Made by a program: the position numbers and the translations under genes
The notes under the pieces: model-generated
Seen by the model: only the letters and a program-made list of their open reading frames with translations
What the model was told of the DNA's origin: nothing
Database searches by the model: none
DNA from: Tetrahymena elliotti 4EA
Taxonomy: Eukaryota > Ciliophora > Oligohymenophorea > Hymenostomatida > Tetrahymenidae
DNA length: 24,884 nucleotides
Assembly (NCBI GenBank): GCA_000231825.2
Contig: JH720335.1
Coordinates: 444,764 to 469,647 of the forward strand
Direction of reading: 5' to 3'
Part shown: positions 8,640-19,325 of the stretch, piece by piece
Numbering within the stretch: position 1 is the stretch's first letter
Layout of the letters: every line of letters starts with the position of its first letter

Positions 8640-11237
8640 TGGCTAATAGTACTTTTTAATGCTCTTAGCTCCATCTGCACCAACTGAATTATCTTCAAGA
8701 CTTAAACTCAAAGTAGTAATATTTAGTAACTTTTCTATATACTATTTGTAATATTCTGAGCTCCATCTACACCAATTAAATTCGAAGAAAGATCTAAACT
8801 CAAATTATTAATATTTTACATATTTTCTAAACTATTAGCAATACTCTTAACTCCACTTGCACCAATTTTATTATAAGAAAGACCTAAACTCAAAATAGTA
8901 ATATATACCAACTTTTCTAAACTTTAGCAATGCTCTTAGCTCCATCTACACCAATTAATTTTGAAGAAAGATCTAAACTCAAATTAGTCTACCAAATAGA
9001 ATAGCATTTTCTAAAGTACGGCTTTTCTAAACTATTAAAAATACTCTTAACTGCACCTCCATAAATTTAATTCTATGAAAAATCTAAACTCAAGTTAGTA
9101 ATATTTAGCAACTTTTCTAAACTATTAGCAATGCTTTTAGCTCCATCTGGCATTAATTTAATAAATTCTGAGATTTAAACTCAAATCAGTAGTATTTAGC
9201 AATTTTTCTAAACTGTTAACAATGCTTTTAACTCCATCTACATCAATTTAATTATATTTGAGATTTAAACTCAAATTAGTAATATTTAGTATCTTTTCTA
9301 AACTGTTAGCAATGCTCTTTACTCCAATTTCTCTAATTGAATTACTTTCAAGATTTAAACTCAAATTAGTAATATTTAGCAACTTTTCTAAACTGTTAGC
9401 AATGCTCCTAGCTCCATTTGCATCAATTGAATTATTACTGAGATCTAAACTCAAATTAGTAATATTTAGGAGCTTTGTTAAAATCTCAGCAATAGTTTGA
9501 GCTCCATCTGGAGCTATTGAACTTGAGCTGAAGTTAAGGTCTAGATTAGTAATATTTTAAATAAATAAGAAAAATTAAAATCTTTTATCTGGAATTTTGC
9601 TAAATCAAGAGATAAGTTAGTTAATAACTTTAGATCTGTTGTATCATCTAGCATAACAGAAGCTTGTTGATGATTAATTTTACTTTCATTTTACTTGATA
9701 TTCAAGTTTTTGATATTAATACATCTTTTTAATTATGATGAAATAGCAAAAGCATCAGAATCTTAAAAAGTATTTAAACTCAAATCAAGATTAAGTGTTG
9801 AAATAGTAACAAGATCATTTAATTTATCTTCAGAATGTTTAATAACAGATATTCCATTTTTGTGATAAAGAAATTGAAAGATTATCTAATTTTTATCAAA
9901 GCCAAATATTTCCAATCATTATTAGGTCAGTATCGAAAATATTACATTAATTTAATAATAGATTGAGATGAGAGATATCCTTTAGTTTTCAAATATTTTA
10001 GTGATCTACTTTATATCTTAACTTTTCAAATTATTCTAACTAAAATCAAGTTCTATTTTATTGGCAGTTTAATTATTTGCTACTCCTTCACAAATAAATT
10101 TTAGAACCTCACTGCTTTATCTTTAATTCCATTGAAGTCAAATTCATTAAGCTAATAAGAATCATATAAATTAATGAGGCTCCTTCTTATTTTAAATCAC
10201 AATGGCTAAGATCAAGACTAAGCAGTATCAAATCATTAAACATGTATGGAACCTGAGAAATACCTATTATGTTGTCATTATTTAAAATTGCTATGTTTAA
10301 ATTTCAAGCCTATAATGTTTTTGTGAATCATTAGTTTTTTTCAACATTTTCAGCTTTAATTTAGTCTATTTTATTAATAACCAATTTATTGGAATTTCTC
10401 TCTTATCATTTAATTTTAATAGATCATACACATTTACTTCACAGCTTCAACATTTTAATATTAATTTGAATCGATTCTCTAACTTTATTAAGTCTACCTA
10501 AGACTCATCTTATTCTTGCAGAATACTATTTCCTGCATTTAATTTTAATTATTTTAACTTTTTGGTAATTAACTAAATCTATCAATTGATTCTAGTTTGC
10601 TATTTTAAATATATTGGTAAGCTTCCTAATCAAAATTAATTTCTTTGTAATTGTTAACTAAATCTTAAAGAATTTCAATATTTATTTGTTCATCTTATTT
10701 ACTATTTTTGATAATATCCTTGAGCATCTAATTTTATTTATCAAAGTCTTAATCTTCATTCTTGATGATCTCTTTTAGTCTTTCCTTTTAGCTGATTTGA
10801 TTGTATACCTCTAGATGATTTTCTTATATTTAGAGGCTTTTTATGATACTATCTCTTTTATCTTCTAACTTGCTAATGACTTCAATGATGAGTTACTTAA
10901 AGAAATCTTCTACTTTCTTCCTCGTTTGTACAATTTAAAAGGTTTCGGTGGATATTTAGTTACTTTTTTCCTGAATTTCTAGATAATCAAAAAGAAGTCA
11001 TCCTTCAAATACAGTTTTCGAGTTACTTTCTCATAACTCTTTGAGATTCATGTAATACATAATAGGCTATTTTTTATTCATACATTTAATGCATTTCAAC
11101 ACAAAAGAATCATTTTTGTCTTTTAAATTCATGAATACAATTTTTTCATTTTTATGGATAGGACATTAACTATAATTAGCATCCAAGAAATCATTAACAT
11201 CAAAGCTATCTAGAGAGCCTTAGGTATTTCTATCCAT
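8640..11237 (-). pseudogene. Decayed LRR gene with N-terminal Cys/His motif
   Basis: On the minus strand an ATG at 11235-11237 starts MDRNTQGSLDSFDVNDFLD. It is followed by a metal-binding-like block (CPIHKNEK..., then CIKC at about residues 27-50), a helical coiled-coil region (for example VEDFFKQLIIEVISKLEDKR) and many LRRs. The frame is broken repeatedly. There is an in-frame TGA after NLKEL, and a TGA where a Trp would be expected in VFEG(W)LLFDY. Frame changes occur near 10450, 10370, 10300, 10100, 9150 and 8960. Between breaks the text is clearly coding, for example LSLDLSHCDLKQEGA and IELDFSQNNLKSQDI. The longest clean part is the C-terminal LRR array. No combination of plausible introns removes all breaks. 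It is a paralogue of the LRR fragment at 1-145 and most likely a pseudogene, though assembly errors could add to the picture. Confidence 0.75.
8650..9540 (-). repeat. Tandem LRR array, about 10 units of 28 codons
   Basis: About ten tandem units of roughly 84-87 bases encode the consensus GAKSIANSLEKLLNITNLSL. On the + strand they are visible as repeated TTTCTAAACT, AGCAATGCTCTTA and GCTCCATCTG blocks. The units at 9248-9454 are in frame and intact; outer units carry indels. Similar sequence between neighbouring units suggests expansion or homogenisation by unequal exchange before decay. Confidence 0.75.
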
Positions 11238-11861
11238 TTTATTTAAAGATTATTGATTATTATTGTTAATTTGTATTTACTTTAGTTTTTCTATTATGAT
11301 TTTAATTTTTTTTGCTTTTTTTAATATTTCTCTTCAAAGTATTATTAGGGAAAAGAATGAACATTATAAAATACATTTCATACTCTTATAGATAAATCCT
11401 TTTAATTTTTATAAACCCATTCTTTTAAGAGTAATTTAATAAAATTAAGAACCCTTTTTTATTTTTGATCAATAGAACTGTTATTAAAACAAAAATAATT
11501 CATAGCAAAGGTTTCTTTAATGCATTTCACTTTAATTTACTTATAAATGGCTGGGCTTGTTAAAAATTAAAGGGATTAAAGTATATAAAAAGCATAATAA
11601 CATTAATAAATAAAAATTAAATAGAATAAATATTTTATAAAAATTCCAAGGATCAAAAATGAAAATATGTATCCTTGCTTTCATTTTAAATATATTAATT
11701 TTTAAGCATAATTTCAATAATAATAAAAATAATTAGATAAATAGAATAAATATTTATAAAGTAATTCCTAAAATATGTAAAATATCTCAAAAAATTTTAT
11801 AAAAAGATAAATAATTAAGGATCAATATCCAATCTTGATTCAGGTGAAAAGATGTATACTT
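11238..11861. other. Intergenic, AT-rich
   Basis: This lies between the decayed LRR gene start and the stop of the coiled-coil gene. No gene is seen. About 11450-11520 resembles 8130-8200. It would hold the promoter of the LRR gene, but no specific element can be named. Confidence 0.4.
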
Positions 11862-12971
11862 TCATTTTATAAATTTATAAGTTAATTTGCTACTTTATGA
11901 GTTGCTTTTAGAAAGACTAGGCATGAAAAAGCTGACTTTTGTATTTTATTATTAGTTATATTTTGTATTGAAGCCTTAAGAAAGGTTATTTTATGCTTCA
12001 ATTTTGGAAGAGTTATTTTAAGTTATTGGTTCTTTTGGTAAAGAAACCTTCTTCCAGTTTTCTGAGTATTTTCTTTGATGGATTCTTGCAATTGCTAATT
12101 TGTAGTTTATTTTGGCTGATTATTCATTATATTTCATAATTTATGATGGGTCATTCTTTTTTTTCATGTCTTCTAGTGAAGGAGGTTAGTAAACAAAGGA
12201 TTTAGTATCATATATCATATTTTGGATTTAGTAATTAAGTTTTTATCTTTATAGCTCATATTGAGATTATCTAAGATTTAATTATTCTATTTTTTGCTCT
12301 AAATGTGCTAATTGTTATGCTTTTTATCCCATTAGTTCATTTTTTAGATTTTAGATATTCTTTACTCTGTCATAAATACGAGAAGTAGCATTTTTTTATG
12401 TAGAACTGTTAGTGAATTAAGTAGAAATAGCATTTGGATTAATGACATTATCTTAGAGCTTACTAAAATAGTAATTTGATGAAGATTTTAACCACTTTTC
12501 TTAACTCTAACTTACATCATTCATATAACTAGAGTTTCTAATTAAATAATTCTTATTCTTTAATACATTTTATGGGATCATCTTTTAGCTAGTAGTTATT
12601 ACTTTTTATCTAATATAAGGGGTCCAAAGGTTTTTATCTTAGAAGTACTGAATGATGCTCTATTAATCTTTACACTTTTCAATTAACTCATTCTGTGCAG
12701 CATGAATTATTTAAATTGATGATTCAACTCCCCAAGAACTTTCAAATTTATTGTTTTAAAGAATATTTTCTTAAGGTGCTGCATTAATAGATTGAATTAG
12801 CTTTCTACTTAGATCATATTTTTTTGTTAAATCTTCATGATTTTCAGTATAGCTTTTCTAGTGGTGGGCAGTTTTTAACTAGCTGCTATCTGATTAATCT
12901 TTTGTAAGTTCTTCAGCAATTTATTGACATATCTTTTCACCAACTTCAGTTTTAACCAATCTTTCTCCCAT
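11862..12971 (-). CDS. Hypothetical coiled-coil protein, single exon, 369 aa
   Basis: The function is not recognised. One uninterrupted frame runs from ATG 12969-12971 (MGERLVKTEVGEKICQQIAE) to TGA 11862-11864, 370 codons, with many TAA/TAG Gln codons. I checked the frame line by line over most of its length. The N-terminal half is helical and polar. A coiled coil spans about residues 205-255 (NLKNELMGQKAQQLAHLEQK). After it come a PPSLEDMKKKNDPSQ segment and a basic stretch (AIARIHQRKYSENWKKVSLP). The last 60 residues are Ser/Asn/Gln-rich. There is no membrane segment or catalytic motif. It is the only intact member of the group formed with R1-R3; the copies share its second half and its 5' flank but not its first 160 codons. 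It may be a structural or scaffold protein, which is a guess from composition. Confidence 0.78.
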
Positions 12972-13009
12972 ACTTTTAAATTTACAATTATAATTAAAAT
13001 TTTTAATGT

Positions 13010-13740
13010 TAATTAGAGTGTTTTTATTTTTTGATTTCTCTAAACGATCAAACAAAGAATTACAAAAATTTTATTTTATTACATAAAAACTAGTAGAAAA
13101 TTAACTGGCCTATTCCTTCCAAAGTTTTGATTGCTTTGAATTTTCTCAAAACAAATAAATGCTAAAATAGATAATAAAAATAAAATTCACTTTTTGTAAT
13201 AAAAAATTAAGAATCAAAAAAATAATCTTTCGATTTTAAACTTATTGGTTTAACAAACCGTAAATTTATTTAAAGTTAGATTACCAATTTAATACTGCAG
13301 ATTTATAATTAACAAAAAAGCAACTTAAATCGATTCAAACTAATTGGTTGATGGGATACTTATAAAACTTTTTTACCATTATTTAAATATATTAGATTTA
13401 TACCACACTTTATTCTTAAATAAATAAAAATCTATGACAGAATAATAGTTAAATAAAGTCAAATATTTTGTTTTAGATTGGATAAAAATAATTAATCTAA
13501 ATAAAATGTTAAAATATTAGACATTTTGATCAATATTAATTAGCCCATATAATTTACTTCTATTTAATTAAATAAAGAAATAAATAATTTAAAATACTAT
13601 TCAATAATTATCTATTTATTACGAAAAGAAGTTTGTTAAATAATAGATTTAAATCATCTTATGAAATAAAGAATTCAATTATTACAATAATATCCAAAAT
13701 TAAAATTTTACAAACAGTAAATTTAGTAATTAAGTAAAAT
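13010..13740. repeat. 5' flank of coiled-coil gene, shared with R1-R3
   Basis: This non-coding stretch upstream of the intact gene matches the flanks at about 4790-5340, 6590-6970 and 7430-7775. Examples on the + strand are TTTTTGATTTCTC, AAAATTAACTGG and ATTGGTTGATGGATACTT-like strings. It should contain the promoter of the gene at 11862-12971. Its conservation with the decayed copies shows that the duplicated block extended well past the coding region. Confidence 0.6.
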
Positions 13741-14426
13741 AATAAATAATTCAATTCACTTGTACCAGTTTAATAATTATGATCTCAATAATCTGAATAG
13801 GATATAAGATACATAACAAACTTTGCTTAATAAAATACATTTATAAATTAAAAAATATTGAAATAAAAAATAATATGTTATTTGAAAATTTTGTCAATAT
13901 TTTAGGTTTTTACTTAATGTACATGCTGAGTCTACTTAGATTTACAGTAGCATTAGACTTAAGGTTTTTGATTATGTAAATTTTAAATCAGGTTAAATGA
14001 AAAAACATTTTGTCTAAAGTTTAAAATAAATCTATTATTTATTTTTAATAAAAATTTCAATTAAAATTTTTTAATAAAATATTATTTTCATCTAAATTTA
14101 AAGGCAATATATAAAAATAAAATTTGATGAATATTATGTTGAAATATGAGTAAATTTTGATTGTTTTATTTGATAAGAAAAGGATATTTCTTTACTATCA
14201 ATAATTTAAAAATTTGAAAAAATATTAGCAATTTTTTAATAACTAATTTAATTTAATTTGATGTATAAAATACACCCTAACCTAATAATAATTTTTAGTA
14301 GATTTAATATAATATTTTAAATAAGATGCACAAAATAATTAAGTTTATTTACATTTTTTAAGTTTATTACAAATTTATACATATTATTACATTACAAATT
14401 CTATATATTATTAATATATTTATAGT
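13741..14426. other. Intergenic, AT-rich
   Basis: I see no gene I can support. A weak coding-like minus-strand stretch lies near 13880-13990 (it contains SNATVNLSRLSMYIK) but has no start or splice sites that convince. ACACCCTAACCTAA at about 14273 is not a telomere array. Confidence 0.35.
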
Positions 14427-14732
14427 TCAAATAGGAATTGTGCTGCTATCACAATTATATTACTTTAATCTTATATTAGAGCTACTTTATTGAAAATTCT
14501 AATATTTTTACTAGCAAGTAGGATTATTTATTAATTATTAGTTGACAAAATTAAAGTAACCATTTTCTAGATACTTATCAGATTTACATGTGTACGTAGG
14601 TCTTAAGCACCCGTTTTTATCAACAATTGAAAAACCAGCTGAAAGCACAAAATGTACTGACCATATTAAGAAAATTAATATTATAAGCAATAAAATAGTA
14701 TTTTTGATGTTTTTAACTCTTAAAAATCTCAT
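14427..14732 (-). CDS. Small orphan protein with N-terminal signal/anchor
   Basis: Not recognised. The frame runs from ATG 14730-14732 to TGA 14427-14429, 101 residues, with no intron. The N-terminus is basic (MRFLRVKNIKN), then a hydrophobic stretch of about 22 residues (TILLLIILIFLIWSVHFVLS) typical of a signal peptide or signal anchor. The rest is hydrophilic with four cysteines (CLRPTYTC, then two single Cys) and a Gln/Ser-rich tail ending TIPI. A small secreted or type II membrane protein is the simplest reading. It stands alone between long AT-rich gaps, and GC is raised over its first 65 codons. The tail beyond residue 64 uses several TAA/TAG codons and is less certain. Confidence 0.5.
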
Positions 14733-15218
14733 TTTTATATCCAGTGTTATTATAATAAAATGCCTTCTGAAGAAATGCTGACTATCCTACTTTACTTTTA
14801 ATTTTACTAATCTTTATTTAATAAAAATGCAATATTTTATTTATTCCTATTATTTGATCCAAGTAATATTTTTAAAATTTTTGATTCTATTTATTTTATT
14901 AAATAAGAATCTTTGTTGTTTATCCAAGAAACCTATCAATAAACTAAATAAATAAATAAAAGTTAGCTAAAATATTAAGAATGTTTTCTCTTTGAATGAT
15001 ACTTATTAAAGTTATTATTATAAAACATAAATATATTAGTTCAAACTAAAATAAATTTATTTTATAAATATAGATGAGTAAATTTCATTATGTGGAAAAA
15101 CATTTTAGTATACAAAAATAGAGTAATAAATAAATATATTATTATTGTACAGATAAGTAGTAGTATCATTTATATTTAAGTAATTTTTATTCAAACATTT
15201 TATATTTCTCTATTTCTA
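14733..15218. other. Intergenic, AT-rich
   Basis: No gene, repeat or structured element that I can support. It lies between the start of the small orphan gene and the end of the +1-frame ORF downstream of the checkpoint gene. Confidence 0.4.
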
Positions 15219-15549
15219 TCATTTTATTATTTTATTAAACAATTATTTTATAAAATCATGAAGTTGTTTGTCTTCATAGAAACCTCCTTTTACGTTCGTA
15301 TTTTCATTTCTATTTATTTTTTTTAGAAATAAATGTTCTTAAATTTAGTTGTATTGTATTAGTTCTAATTTATTTGTTATGTTTTGAATTTGTTCCTGCA
15401 TTTTTTTGAAACAATTTTTAGTTTAATAATTCGCTTGATTAATTTATCTTTTTTAAAACAAACATCTAGATGATTTCATTTGAATTGTTTTAAGATTAAT
15501 TTGAATTTTATTTTATGCTGAGGAAATTTTTATTTACATTTTAGATTTT
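15219..15549 (-). CDS. +1-frame C-terminal extension (or tiny overlapping ORF) of the checkpoint gene
   Basis: Directly after the TGA of the Mad3-like gene (15550-15552), the minus strand stays coding-like in the +1 frame to TGA 15219-15221. The first ATG is at 15537-15539, only 10 bases after that stop, and gives 106 residues. The text is like that of the neighbouring gene: NKLELIQYNQIQEHLFLKK and VKGGFYEDKQLHDFIKQLF. GC is clearly above intergenic level around 15280-15300. A separate gene this close is unlikely. More likely the sequence has a one-base indel (real, or an assembly error) just before 15550, and this is the true C-terminus. Programmed +1 shifting is known in Euplotes, but the slippery AAA-TAR signal is not present here. 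I found no intron that connects the two frames. Confidence 0.45.
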
Positions 15550-18500
15550 TCAATTCATTCTTTTGAGTGCTTTATGTTTTTTTTCATTTTTAAAGCAATT
15601 TTCTTCTGCGATGAGATTAAACAATTAATCTTCTTTGAAATTTTCTTCGTTTCTATGCATTTTTGTTTTAGAGATTATGCTGTTTAAGGACTAATTTGAA
15701 TTAGAGTTTTCTATGTTGTTGTGAATTTAATTATGAAAATCACTATGTTAATAGTTTTGACATAAAGATTTGCTTAAGATGTGTTCTAGGTTTTAATTAA
15801 ACTAAGGTTCTTCATGTAGATGAAAATTTATTTCATCCATATGGCTTTTATGATCATGATTACTGTTATGGTTTTAGTGGCTCTTGCCATTTCTGCTATT
15901 TCTGAATTAATTATGAGAGTAAAATAATTAATTTTCATTTTCTTAATTTGAAATTTATCCTTAGCTAATATAGAAAGCATCATCATGGAGATTATTATTT
16001 GATAGAAATAAAGGTAAGATTGGATTTTCCAAATAAATAGCTTCTTCCGTGAATTCTTCAATTGGGAGTTGCTAGAGTGCTTTTCTAGGCATACTGTTTT
16101 GAGATTTACTTCTTCTTTAATTGATAATTAAATTTTAGTTTTCTTTTTCTTAAAGTGAGTCTGTAAAATTGCTTAAGTTATTCTAAATATTTTAGCTGAT
16201 AAATTTATTTTCATTGCTGAAGCAATATTGATCTAACATGTCATTAATTTCTTCATCTTCTTGTTCAGTTAAACTTTTTTTACTGTTAACTGACTCATTT
16301 TCAGATAAATCCTCATCATTATCTTCATAGTTACTTATCTTTTTGGTTTGTTTAGGTTTACTGCTTAAACTGGATTTCTTTTTAGGAGGTGGAATTATTT
16401 TGAATATATTGTCATCAAGTGAATTAGGACTAAAGAAACCTTCTTAATTATGAAGTTATTGAACTTGAGAAAATTCTTACGAAAATTGAATTGATTAGAA
16501 GGATTAGTTGTTTTAATTGTTAAAAATTAGAGGTGGGTGTTGAATATTTCTCAATTTTTCAACTGATTTTCTACTGACACTAGGTCTTTATGAAGAGATT
16601 GTATAATCATCTTTGTTAGGTGAAATGAATAAATCATGCCTAGAGAATATATCTATTTTATCAAATTTAGAGGACTTTCTAGATCTTACACATTCAGATA
16701 ATCTTGAGTTTTTAGAGAGATTTTTCTTCTTTAAAAATGAATATTAATCAGAATAAATATCTAAAGAACTTGAATTATCATAATTATTGTCATCGTCTTC
16801 ATCATCAAAGTCATCATCACTTTTAATTTTATTTATATCATTATGAAAAGCTTTGTTCAGACAGCTATTTTCTAAGCTTTAGTCTGGTTCATCTTCTTCT
16901 GATTAGTAAAAAGAGTTTTGTTTGTTTTGGAAAATATTTGAACATCCTCTTGAGAAATCAAAAATATTTTTTTTATCTTCAATTTATTTTGAGTTTTCAG
17001 AGCAAAAATTTAATTTTTTGATGCTTTCAAAATTATTTTTATAGCAGCTCTCTTCTTTGCTTGGAAATTTTTCTGAAGATTGAGGAGATTATTTTATTTG
17101 TTAGTCTGAACAATAATTGATATCATAGCTTTTTCTATTTGAAAGTTTAGATATTTTTTACTTGTAATCTTCATTGATTTATTTGAAAGGTGATTTTTCT
17201 ATTTCAGCTTATTGATTTTGATTAAATTGAAGAGAACTTATCACTTGATTTTAGGAGCATTCATCTGTTTTTTGATTATTTTGAGATTCTTCATTTATTT
17301 AATAGTTAGAATAATTTAAGCTGATCCTTTTGCTGCTGTTTTAAAGAGGAGAGGGATCATATTAATTTCCTACATTTTTTATTTATTATCTTTTATTTCT
17401 TTAGTTGTTTGATGTACTTTAGAAATATCCACCATATTATTTGCTAGAAAATTGGTAAGGAGATTAACTACCAATTACGCTTTCACATTCAATAATTCCT
17501 GATCTCCTCTTTTAGGGAGATCTATGGGGTGTGATTGAAGAATAATTTTCTTAATTTCTTTAATTGGCAACCTAATTTAGCTTATTTCCAATAATATTTT
17601 AATTTTTAGTGATAAATCCTAATTAAGGTGATTATTCAGATGGACTTAAATTCTCAAATATAAAATCACATATGTTAAATTAAACTATTTGCTAAGAATT
17701 TTTCTAACTTTCCATGACTTCAAAAGATTTATATTTTTTCTCCTCTCTGCCTATCCAGCTTGTTTATAAATCAATTTCAAATACAGATTTTTTGGGAAAA
17801 AACATATCAACTTGCAAACTATTTATCAATTCTTATTTATTTTTCTCGCTTAATTATGTAGAATTTAATAACTATTAAGACAGAAAAGACATTTAATTCA
17901 TTTATTACTATTGCTATTGCTACTGCTATGACTAAACTAAATAATCCTTATGGTTATTCATAAGATATTCATTTATTTCCTCTACAAGGTTTTAATATTC
18001 TGTCACTAAAATAGTAGAATTTGGGAATACTTCTTATCTGTATTCTTCATCCACAAATATATTAATCCCATCCCCAATATAAACTTTATCAGGAAGTTAT
18101 TTTTTCTTTTATTTCATCTTATTAGCACCAAAATAAGAACCATTTGAATATCTTTTATTGCCAAACTTTACACCTTTATGATCATGTTCCTCTTTTAACA
18201 TAATGTTATTCTTTCCTAAAGTCTTTCTAATAATAGGCTTTTGCTAATCTTAAAAACCATCACTTCTAATATCAAACTCAAATCTTTTTCTTTTTTTAGA
18301 GTCACTAAGCTGATTATCATACATAATCTGCATGCTAGTAAGCTATTTTAATCTGTTAATTCTTTATTCCATTCTCTATTCAAACTAAGTAACCACTTCA
18401 TTCATCTTAGCCTCTGGTTAAGCCGAACTATATTTACCTTCTAAAACATATCTATCTGCTTGCTAATAATCCATTTTCATTTCTGTTATTTTACAAATTT

Positions 18501-19325
18501 CCTCATAAAAAAAAGCACTATTTGCTCCTATTTCATTTTCTTCCATATGATAAATAACATCTTCTTTATCTTTGCACATATCACTCTATTATAAAAAAAT
18601 AATTTAAAAACACATCATAAATAAAACAAATAGCGCAATCATTCAAAAAATTGAAAATCAAATTTGATCACAAATAACTATCAAAATAACTTGCATAAAA
18701 TAGAATGAAATATCTCTTAATAAAAAATTAAAATATTATTATAATACATATTCTATCCAGAACCTGACACACCTATGATCTCTCTTTATGTAATCTCTCT
18801 CACATGAATACCTTGTAAATTTTTCAAGTTCTTAAAATATTTGCTAATTAATATCACTATTAGTTCTGTCTTAGTAATTAATCATCAAGTCCAAATACCT
18901 GATAATATAAAACATTATATTATTTTAAAGTTTAAATAAATAGGTTCAATTAAACAAAACATTCATTTTCCTTTAAATTTGTAAATATATAATAATAAAT
19001 TAACTCTTCCCAAGTAGCCATTGGATCTTCTTATGCATCTATTTGAGATAACAATGTCTTGTATTCTCTAATTAAATTCAATGAATTTCAATCATATTTC
19101 TTGATCAATTAAATAATTTTACCTTAACTTATCAGCTATTTGCTTTTTTGTGTACTTCTGACCTTTTTTTTTTAGAAATGATTTTTCAATGAATAGTTTT
19201 TATCAAAATAGTAAATATTTACTAGCATTTTGGGATTAAAACAATAAACTATAATGATCATCAGCAAGTCCTTCCTAATCATAAATCTCTTTGAGCTCTG
19301 ATTAGAAAAAAGAACCTAAGTTCAT
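15550..19325 (-). CDS. Mad3/BubR1/Bub1-family spindle checkpoint protein, kinase-less
   Basis: Members of this family bind Cdc20 and Bub3 at kinetochores and delay anaphase. Exons on the minus strand are 19223-19325, 19123-19162, about 18956-19067, about 18748-18843 and 15550-18585; introns 1, 2 and 4 are 60, 55 and 162 nt. The model gives about 1128 residues. The MadBub TPR region spans about residues 48-187: DP..TWEELI, LEKFTRY, DHRCVRFWIEY, then MEENEIGANSAFFYEE and YSSAQPEAK match the family's W..Y, D.R..W..Y, IG...A.FY and A.P motifs. A GLEBS-like Bub3-binding motif follows at about 280-305 (KVYIGDGINIFVDEEYRQEVF-like; compare KVY.G.G...F.EE.R.EVF of BubR1). The remaining 800 residues are Asn/Ser-rich and disordered, with a Gln tract and a KEN box at about residue 931. 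No kinase domain follows. The junction of exons 3 and 4 is ambiguous, and further 5' exons are possible (an ATG at 19757-19759 opens MKDPDFITRNYICK). Confidence 0.82.
16138..16146 (-). other. KEN box codons in Mad3-like protein
   Basis: Codons AAA GAA AAC (minus strand) encode Lys-Glu-Asn in the context SLQEKENQN. They are followed about 16 residues later by RKALQQLP, which resembles a D-box. In this family KEN boxes bind Cdc20 in the APC/C. A single KEN triplet in a long Asn/Lys-rich protein can also be chance. Confidence 0.45.

Noticed and set aside
9258..9500. Plus-strand open frame of 80 codons
   Set aside because: It is the antisense of the in-frame LRR units of the minus-strand gene; the repeat text makes sense only on the minus strand.
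13880..13990. Possible minus-strand exon (SNATVNLSRLSMYIK)
   Set aside because: No start codon, acceptor or donor that fits, and open frames of this length are expected by chance with TGA as the only stop.
14270..14290. ACACCCTAACCTAA as a telomere-like or breakage signal
   Set aside because: Only one to two units; Tetrahymena telomeres are CCCCAA repeats and no array is present.
14590..14781. Plus-strand open frame of 63 codons
   Set aside because: It is antisense to the small signal-anchor gene at 14427-14732 and has a weaker composition.
15828..16061. Minus-strand open frame of 77 codons starting MKNSRKKLF
   Set aside because: It lies in another frame inside the large exon of the Mad3-like gene, whose own frame is continuous through this region by arithmetic from 18585 to 15550.
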